Assembly (NCBI RefSeq): GCF_900162725.1 | Contig: NZ_LT799418.1 | Coordinates: 3,368,589 to 3,415,498 of the forward strand | From: Parabacteroides sp. Marseille-P3160 | GTDB taxonomy: Bacteria; Bacteroidota; Bacteroidia; Bacteroidales; Tannerellaceae | DNA length: 46,910 nucleotides | Direction of reading: 5' to 3' | Part shown: one piece after another, positions 42,501-46,910 of the stretch | Position numbering within the stretch: the first letter of the stretch is position 1 | How the letters are laid out: each line of letters begins with the position of its first letter | Notes under the pieces: model-generated | The model's input: the letters and a program-made list of their open reading frames with translations, nothing else | Database searches by the model: none | Told to the model about the DNA's origin: nothing | Program-made: the position numbers and the translations under genes

Positions 42501-44093
42501 CATTCGATACCCGGAATCTCGCTGATTTCCCCTCCTCCGCATCATGACATCTATTCAATCGAAGACTTGGCCCAATTGATTTTCGACCTGAAGAACGTCA
42601 ACCCCACTGCGGAAATTAGCGTCAAGCTCGTTTCGGAAGGCGGTGTAGGTACCATTGCTGCAGGAGTCGCGAAGGCAAAAGCCGACCGGATCATTATTTC
42701 CGGAGCGGAAGGCGGCACGGGGGCCTCTCCTATGAGTTCCATCCGTTACGCGGGTGTTTCTCCCGAATTGGGCTTATCAGAAACCCAGCAAACATTGGTA
42801 TTAAATAGTTTGCGCGGACAAGTAAAACTTCAAACCGACGGTCAGTTGAAGACCGGGCGTGACATTGTCATCATGGCCATACTCGGAGCGGAAGAGTTCG
42901 GATTCGCAACCTCCGCCCTAATCGTATTGGGATGCGTAATGATGCGCAAATGCCACCTCAACACATGTCCCGTCGGCGTCGCAACTCAAGACGAAGCACT
43001 CCGGGAACGTTTCCACGGACGTTATGAACACCTGGTAAATTTCTTCAACTTCCTTGCACAGGAAGTAAGGGAACATTTAGCCGAATTAGGCTATACCAAA
43101 CTGGATGATATCATCGGTCACACGGAACTGCTCGAACAAAAGCCGGCCGATGGGCAACCAAAGCACGATTTGCTGAATTTAAGCAAGCTGCTTTATTTCC
43201 CGGAACAGGGGCATCATACCCCCATCCACCAGACAACGAAGCAAATCCTTCAGATTCAGGATATCAAGGATCTGGATATCATCAAGAACGCCCAAGCAGC
43301 CATCGAGAAACAGCAGGAAGTGTCTTTGGACTATACGATTTCGAATACCGACCGTTCTGTCGGCGCCATGCTGTCCGGCGAAATAGCGAAACGCTACGGG
43401 AATACAGGATTACCGGATCATACTTTGAATATCAAATTTAAGGGAGCCGCCGGACAAAGTTTCGGTGCATTCCTAGCCCATGGAATTCATTTCCGCCTGG
43501 AAGGCGAAGCCAACGATTATCTCGGCAAAGGATTAAGCGGCGGACGAATCAGCCTGATGCCTCCGGTACGTTCCACATTCATTGCGGAAGAAAATACAAT
43601 TGCCGGCAATACCTTATTATACGGAGCGACCAGCGGTGAAGTCTATATCAATGGCCGCGTAGGCGAACGTTTTGCCGTGCGCAACAGTGGTGCGATAGCC
43701 GTTGTCGAAGGCGTAGGAGACCACTGCTGCGAATATATGACCGGCGGGCGGGTCGTAGTCCTGGGGAGTACCGGACGCAATTTTGCCGCCGGTATGAGCG
43801 GTGGAGTAGCTTACGTCTGGAACCGGAAGGGAGATTTCGATTATTACTGCAACATGGAAATGGTTGAACTCTCGCTGATAGAAGATAGCACAACACGTAA
43901 AGAGCTGCACGAATTGATTCGTAAGCATTATCACTATACCGGCAGCCATTTAGCCGGAATAATATTGGATAATTGGGATAAATATATGGATGAATTTATC
44001 CAGATTGTTCCGATCGAATACAAGAAAGTCCTGCAAGAAGAACAGATGAAGAAGTTGCAGCGTAAGATTGCAGAAATGCAACGTGATTATTAA
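39579..44093 (+). CDS. gltB: Glutamate synthase, large (alpha) subunit
   Basis: 1504 residues. GltB makes glutamate from glutamine and 2-oxoglutarate. The N-terminal class II amidotransferase carries EHDACGVGM, where C23 becomes the nucleophile after removal of a 22-residue leader; RHRGAEGADNKTGDGAG follows. The central and FMN domains include GGEDPERF, KPGEGGQLPG and SGAEGGTGASPMSS. The 3Fe-4S cluster motif is CVMMRKCHLNTCPVG. The C-terminal beta-helix (GxxG repeats, GRVVVLGSTGRNFAAGMSGG) is complete. gltD follows after 20 bases. High expression and nitrogen control are expected from the promoter arrangement upstream. Confidence 0.98.
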   Translation: MKPNSQIHNTGGLYDQSYEHDACGVGMLVNIHGEKSHEIVESALKVLENMRHRGAEGADNKTGDGAGILLQIPHEFILLQGIPVPEKGKYGTGLLFLPKEEKQQAAILSILIEEIEKEGLSLMHLRKVPVNSDILGEEARACEPDIRQIFITGCNDQKALELKLYLIRRAIERKVAASNLESKNEFYVCSLSTRNIVYKGMLETMQLRYYFPDLTNHYFTSGLALVHSRFSTNTFPRWSLAQPFRLLAHNGEINTIRGNRGWMEARESVLSSPAIPNIEAVCPIVQPGMSDSASLDNVLEFLVASGLSLPHAMAMLIPESFNDKNPISEDLKAFYEYHSILMEPWDGPAALLFSDGRYAGGMLDRNGLRPARYLITTGDIMVVASEVGVIDFEANEIKEKGRLQPGKIILIDTETGHIFYDEELKKQLADAKPYRNWLTKNKVELDELKSGRKVPSSAEKFENLLRLFNYGKEDIERIIIPMCTTGAEPVGSMGNDTPLAVLSSEPQLLFNYFRQQFAQVTNPPIDPIREELVMSLTEYIGAVGNNILVPNESHCKMVRLNHPILSNTQLDILCNIRYKGFKSVKLSMLFEPEKGRTGLEKALDQLCKQAEQSVKEGVNYIILSDKNVNEKLAPIPSLLAVSAVHHHLISVQKRVQTALIVETGEMREVMHAALLLGYGASALNPYMAFAILDDLTKKKEIQSNYETAEKNYIKALCKGLLKVISKMGISTIRSYRGAKLFEAIGLSKELSDRYFGGTASNIGGIRLEEIVYDVQRLHSEAFEQPLGHLLLNKGIYSYRLEGEKHAWNPETISTLQLATRLGSYKKFKEYTHLIDERETPIFLRDFLTFKNRTPIPIEKVEPAEAIMKRFVTGAMSFGSISREAHETMAMAMNLIHGRSNTGEGGEDPERFKIRADGLSMRSAIKQVASGRFGVTTEYLVNADEIQIKIAQGAKPGEGGQLPGFKVNEVIAKTRHSIPGISLISPPPHHDIYSIEDLAQLIFDLKNVNPTAEISVKLVSEGGVGTIAAGVAKAKADRIIISGAEGGTGASPMSSIRYAGVSPELGLSETQQTLVLNSLRGQVKLQTDGQLKTGRDIVIMAILGAEEFGFATSALIVLGCVMMRKCHLNTCPVGVATQDEALRERFHGRYEHLVNFFNFLAQEVREHLAELGYTKLDDIIGHTELLEQKPADGQPKHDLLNLSKLLYFPEQGHHTPIHQTTKQILQIQDIKDLDIIKNAQAAIEKQQEVSLDYTISNTDRSVGAMLSGEIAKRYGNTGLPDHTLNIKFKGAAGQSFGAFLAHGIHFRLEGEANDYLGKGLSGGRISLMPPVRSTFIAEENTIAGNTLLYGATSGEVYINGRVGERFAVRNSGAIAVVEGVGDHCCEYMTGGRVVVLGSTGRNFAAGMSGGVAYVWNRKGDFDYYCNMEMVELSLIEDSTTRKELHELIRKHYHYTGSHLAGIILDNWDKYMDEFIQIVPIEYKKVLQEEQMKKLQRKIAEMQRDY

Positions 44094-44113
44094 TTTTAAA
44101 AAAACATCCGACA

Positions 44114-45535
44114 ATGGGAAATCCAAAAGCATTTTTGACGGTCCCCCGGAAAGAAGCCGGGTATCGTCCCGTACACGATAGAATCAATGACTTCAGTGAA
44201 GTCGAACAGACATTGAATAGCGGTGACCGCCGCTTACAAGCCTCCCGCTGCATGGACTGCGGCATCCCCTTCTGCCATTGGGCTTGCCCGATAGGGAACA
44301 AACAACCCGAATGGCAAGACTTGCTCTACAAGGGGCGTTGGAAAGAAGCCTTTTACGTATTGGAAGAGACTTGTGACTTTCCTGAATTTACCGGACGCAT
44401 CTGCCCGGCTCCATGTGAAAAGAGCTGTGTTCTGATGCTAAGCGCCAATGAGCCGGTAACCATTCGCGAGAACGAAGTTTCGATCATTGAAGCTGCTTTC
44501 CGCGAAGGTTATGTAAAGCCGGTGCAGCCGGTTCGTAACGGGAAAACCGTAGCTGTTATCGGCAGTGGCCCAGCCGGGCTTACGGTCGCCAACCGATTAA
44601 ACCGCAAAGGGTATACGGTCGTCGTTTTTGAAAAGGAAGAACTGCCCGGCGGGTTATTGCGTTACGGCATTCCCAATTTTAAACTGAGCAAAACCATTAT
44701 CGACCGCCGTATTGACCTGATGAAAAAAGAAGGAATTGAATTCCGGTTAAATGCAATGGTAGGCAACGACATTTCGACCAAAGAGATCGTCGATTCATTC
44801 GATGCCGTTTGTGTAGCGATCGGAAGCGAAATCCCCCGTGACCTGAAAGTCGAAGGTCGTAATCTGAAAGGAGTCTATTTCGCGTTGGAGTTACTATCAC
44901 AGCAAAACCGTATCCTCGAGGGTATTTCCGTACCTCCTAAAAATATAATCAATGCCAAGGGAAAAAAGGTATTGGTAATCGGGGGTGGAGATACCGGAAG
45001 CGACTGCGTAGGAACTGCCAACCGCCATGGAGCGGCCAGTGTCACTCAGATCGAAATCATGCCCAAGCCTCCCGTCGGATTCAATCCGGGTACCCCTTGG
45101 CCGGCATGGCCTCAGGTATTGAGGACAAGCAGCAGCCATGAGGAAGGTTGCGTTCGCCGCTGGTGCCTGACAACCAATCGCTTTATCGGAGAAAAGAATA
45201 CGTTGAAAGCCGTCGAAATAGAAGAAGTGGAATGGATACCGGGAGAAAACGGAGGCCGTCCGATAATGAAGCCTACAGGCAAAACGGAGATAATAGAAGC
45301 GGATCTGGTCTTTCTCTCCATGGGATTTGTCCATCCGGAGCAGGAAGGACTCCTTCAGGAGTTAAAACTGGCAACCAACGACCGGAAGAATATTTCCGTC
45401 AATTCCAGCCAGCAGACTTCTTCTGAAAAAGTATTTGCCTGCGGAGACGCGACAACAGGCGCCAGCCTTGTGGTACGTGCCATGGCTTCCGGAAAGAAAA
45501 CGGCAAAAGCGATCGATCATTATTTACAATCTTAA
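44114..45535 (+). CDS. gltD: Glutamate synthase, small (beta) subunit
   Basis: 473 residues. GltD takes electrons from NADPH through FAD and passes them by iron-sulfur clusters to GltB. The N-terminal cysteine clusters are CMDCGIPFCHWACPIGN and ICPAPCEKSC. The first dinucleotide fold is VAVIGSGPAGLTVANRL, and the second VLVIGGGDTGSDCVG. The C-terminal ACGDATTGASLVVRAMASG closes the FAD site. Length is normal. It lies between gltB (20-base gap) and asnB (12-base gap), clearly one transcript. Confidence 0.97.
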   Translation: MGNPKAFLTVPRKEAGYRPVHDRINDFSEVEQTLNSGDRRLQASRCMDCGIPFCHWACPIGNKQPEWQDLLYKGRWKEAFYVLEETCDFPEFTGRICPAPCEKSCVLMLSANEPVTIRENEVSIIEAAFREGYVKPVQPVRNGKTVAVIGSGPAGLTVANRLNRKGYTVVVFEKEELPGGLLRYGIPNFKLSKTIIDRRIDLMKKEGIEFRLNAMVGNDISTKEIVDSFDAVCVAIGSEIPRDLKVEGRNLKGVYFALELLSQQNRILEGISVPPKNIINAKGKKVLVIGGGDTGSDCVGTANRHGAASVTQIEIMPKPPVGFNPGTPWPAWPQVLRTSSSHEEGCVRRWCLTTNRFIGEKNTLKAVEIEEVEWIPGENGGRPIMKPTGKTEIIEADLVFLSMGFVHPEQEGLLQELKLATNDRKNISVNSSQQTSSEKVFACGDATTGASLVVRAMASGKKTAKAIDHYLQS

Positions 45536-45547
45536 TTTAAATCAATT

Positions 45548-46910
45548 ATGTGTGGTATAACGGCAATATTCAATATACACGAAGGTCAGCATGAACAACT
45601 TCGAAAACAAGCTTTAACTATGAGCAAACGGGTACGTCACCGCGGCCCGGATTGGAGTGGTATATACACCGGGAAGACAGCAATCTTGGCGCATGAACGC
45701 CTGTCGATCGTCGATCCGGCATCCGGAGGGCAACCTCTTGTCAGCCCGGATGGAAAGTTGATTCTCTGCGTAAATGGAGAAATATATAACCATCAGGCCA
45801 TCAGGGAAGAGCTGAAGGGGGAATATAAATTTCAGACCGGCTCGGACTGTGAAGTGATTCTGGCTCTTTACCAGAAGAAAGGCATTCACTTTCTGGAAGA
45901 CCTGAACGGAATCTTCGCATTCGCCCTTTATGACGAAGAAAAGAATGTGTTCATGATAGCCAGGGATCCCATTGGTGTTATACCTTTATATATAGGTCAT
46001 GATGACAACGGCCACCTGCTCGTTTCTTCCGAGTTGAAAGCGTTGGAAGGCTTTGCAACGGAATACGACCAGTTTAAACCGGGGCATTATTTTTATAGTG
46101 AAGACAAAGACTATACCAAATGGTATGAACGCGACTGGATGGATTACGAAAACGTAAAAGATAACGAAGCCGACAAGGAAGAACTGCGTAAGGCTCTGGA
46201 AGCGGCCGTACACCGGCAGTTGATGAGCGACGTACCCTACGGCGTATTGCTTTCCGGAGGATTGGATTCGTCGATTATCTCGGCAGTCGCCAAACTCTAT
46301 GCCGCCAAACGGATCGAATCCGGGAACAAGCAGGATGCCTGGTGGCCCCAACTCCATTCTTTTGCTATCGGTTTGAAAGGCGCGCCCGACCTGGTAGCGG
46401 CCAAGAAAGTGGCCGATCATATCGGAACCGTGCATCATGAAATCCATTACACCATCCAGGAAGGCTTGGATGCAATCAGGGACGTGATTTACCATATAGA
46501 AACCTATGACGTAACAACTGTACGCGCCTCCACCCCAATGTATTTGCTTGCCCGCGTTATCCGGAGCATGGGAATCAAAATGGTGTTGAGCGGCGAAGGA
46601 GCCGACGAAGTATTCGGTGGATACCTCTATTTCCACAAAGCTCCGAATGCCAGAGCGTTTCATGATGAGACACTCCGGAAAATCAGTAAATTGTATTTAT
46701 ACGACTGCTTGCGCGCCAACAAAAGCCTGGCAGCCTGGGGAGTAGAAGGACGCGTTCCCTTCCTCGACAAAGAGTTTATGGATGTAGCCATGCGCCTGAA
46801 TCCGGAAGCGAAGATGGCGCCGGGAAAAGTCATTGAAAAGAAGATTCTCCGCGAAGCCTTTGAAGACCTGTTGCCCGAAAGCGTGGCATGGAGACAAAAG
46901 GAACAATTCT
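45548..46910 (+). CDS. asnB: Asparagine synthetase B, glutamine-hydrolysing; 3' end beyond the window
   Basis: The first 454 codons are present, of about 555 expected. The enzyme makes asparagine from aspartate with ATP and glutamine-derived ammonia. The N-terminal amidotransferase begins M-C-G-I-T-A-I with catalytic Cys2, then RVRHRGPDWSGIY, LVNGEIYNH-like LCVNGEIYNH, and RDPIGVIPLY. The synthetase domain has the ATP loop LLSGGLDSSIIS and LSGEGADEVFGGYLY, followed by EGRVPFLDKEFMDVAMRL. It starts 12 bases after gltD, which ties asparagine formation to the glutamate synthase operon. Confidence 0.96.
   Translation, partial: MCGITAIFNIHEGQHEQLRKQALTMSKRVRHRGPDWSGIYTGKTAILAHERLSIVDPASGGQPLVSPDGKLILCVNGEIYNHQAIREELKGEYKFQTGSDCEVILALYQKKGIHFLEDLNGIFAFALYDEEKNVFMIARDPIGVIPLYIGHDDNGHLLVSSELKALEGFATEYDQFKPGHYFYSEDKDYTKWYERDWMDYENVKDNEADKEELRKALEAAVHRQLMSDVPYGVLLSGGLDSSIISAVAKLYAAKRIESGNKQDAWWPQLHSFAIGLKGAPDLVAAKKVADHIGTVHHEIHYTIQEGLDAIRDVIYHIETYDVTTVRASTPMYLLARVIRSMGIKMVLSGEGADEVFGGYLYFHKAPNARAFHDETLRKISKLYLYDCLRANKSLAAWGVEGRVPFLDKEFMDVAMRLNPEAKMAPGKVIEKKILREAFEDLLPESVAWRQKEQF

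Noticed and set aside
1-46910. Phage, transposon or conjugative element
   Set aside because: No integrase, transposase, relaxase or structural phage gene, and no flanking repeats around the signalling locus; composition is even across the window.

Overview
The window is chromosomal DNA from a member of the Bacteroidales (Bacteroidota), most likely a Parabacteroides/Tannerellaceae-type organism; the genus is a guess. The phylum rests on several points. At least seventeen genes carry an upstream TAnnTTTG box, the -7 element of Bacteroidota promoters. Many proteins belong to families typical of the phylum: DUF5686, DUF3810, DUF4296, NigD-like, TamL-type lipoprotein, Hc1-like histone and DksA without its cysteines. 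Lipoproteins carry acidic residues after the lipobox Cys (for example C-S-D-D-D), and the order ileS-dksA-lspA-DUF4296 is characteristic. I see no phage, IS element, CRISPR array or rRNA.

Layout. (1) 1-363: 5' part of panB, minus strand. (2) 606-8455: a plus-strand phospho-signalling and envelope locus: orphan LytTR regulator, FHA protein with two membrane segments and a zinc ribbon, a 78-residue acidic protein without Lys or Arg, zinc-ribbon/FHA protein, PP2C phosphatase, membrane Ser/Thr kinase, outer-membrane barrel protein, and a lipoprotein with Fn3-like and Kelch repeats. (3) 8538-15602: DUF5686 outer-membrane protein, then a TonB-dependent receptor with a surface lipoprotein, preceded by 11-bp-phased TTAAC repeats and closed by a strong terminator. 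(4) 16024-16097: tRNA-Arg(TCT). (5) 16198-20179: TamL-like Omp85 lipoprotein, divergent SPOUT rRNA methylase, DUF4296 lipoprotein. (6) 20183-24727: lspA, DksA-like gene and ileS, minus strand. (7) 24861-30738: Yip1 protein, smpB, metH and DUF3810 protease-like protein, minus strand. (8) 30789-34338: ECF sigma factor, an anti-sigma factor that appears to span both membranes (Dma type), and two NigD-like lipoproteins. (9) 34505-35173: DedA protein, then a repeat-rich intergenic region with 7-bp and 22-bp tandem repeats. (10) 35667-38851: glnS and a TPR protein; then a histone-like gene on the minus strand. (11) 39579-46910: gltB-gltD-asnB, the ammonium assimilation operon, cut by the window end.

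How the genes work together. gltBD and asnB move nitrogen from glutamine to glutamate and asparagine. glnS charges tRNA with glutamine. lspA serves the many lipoproteins encoded here. The two regions most worth attention are the kinase/phosphatase/FHA locus (606-8455), which looks like a complete phosphothreonine circuit tied to the envelope, and the sigma/anti-sigma/NigD operon (30789-34338), which matches the recently described dual-membrane-spanning anti-sigma system linked to vesicle formation in Bacteroides.
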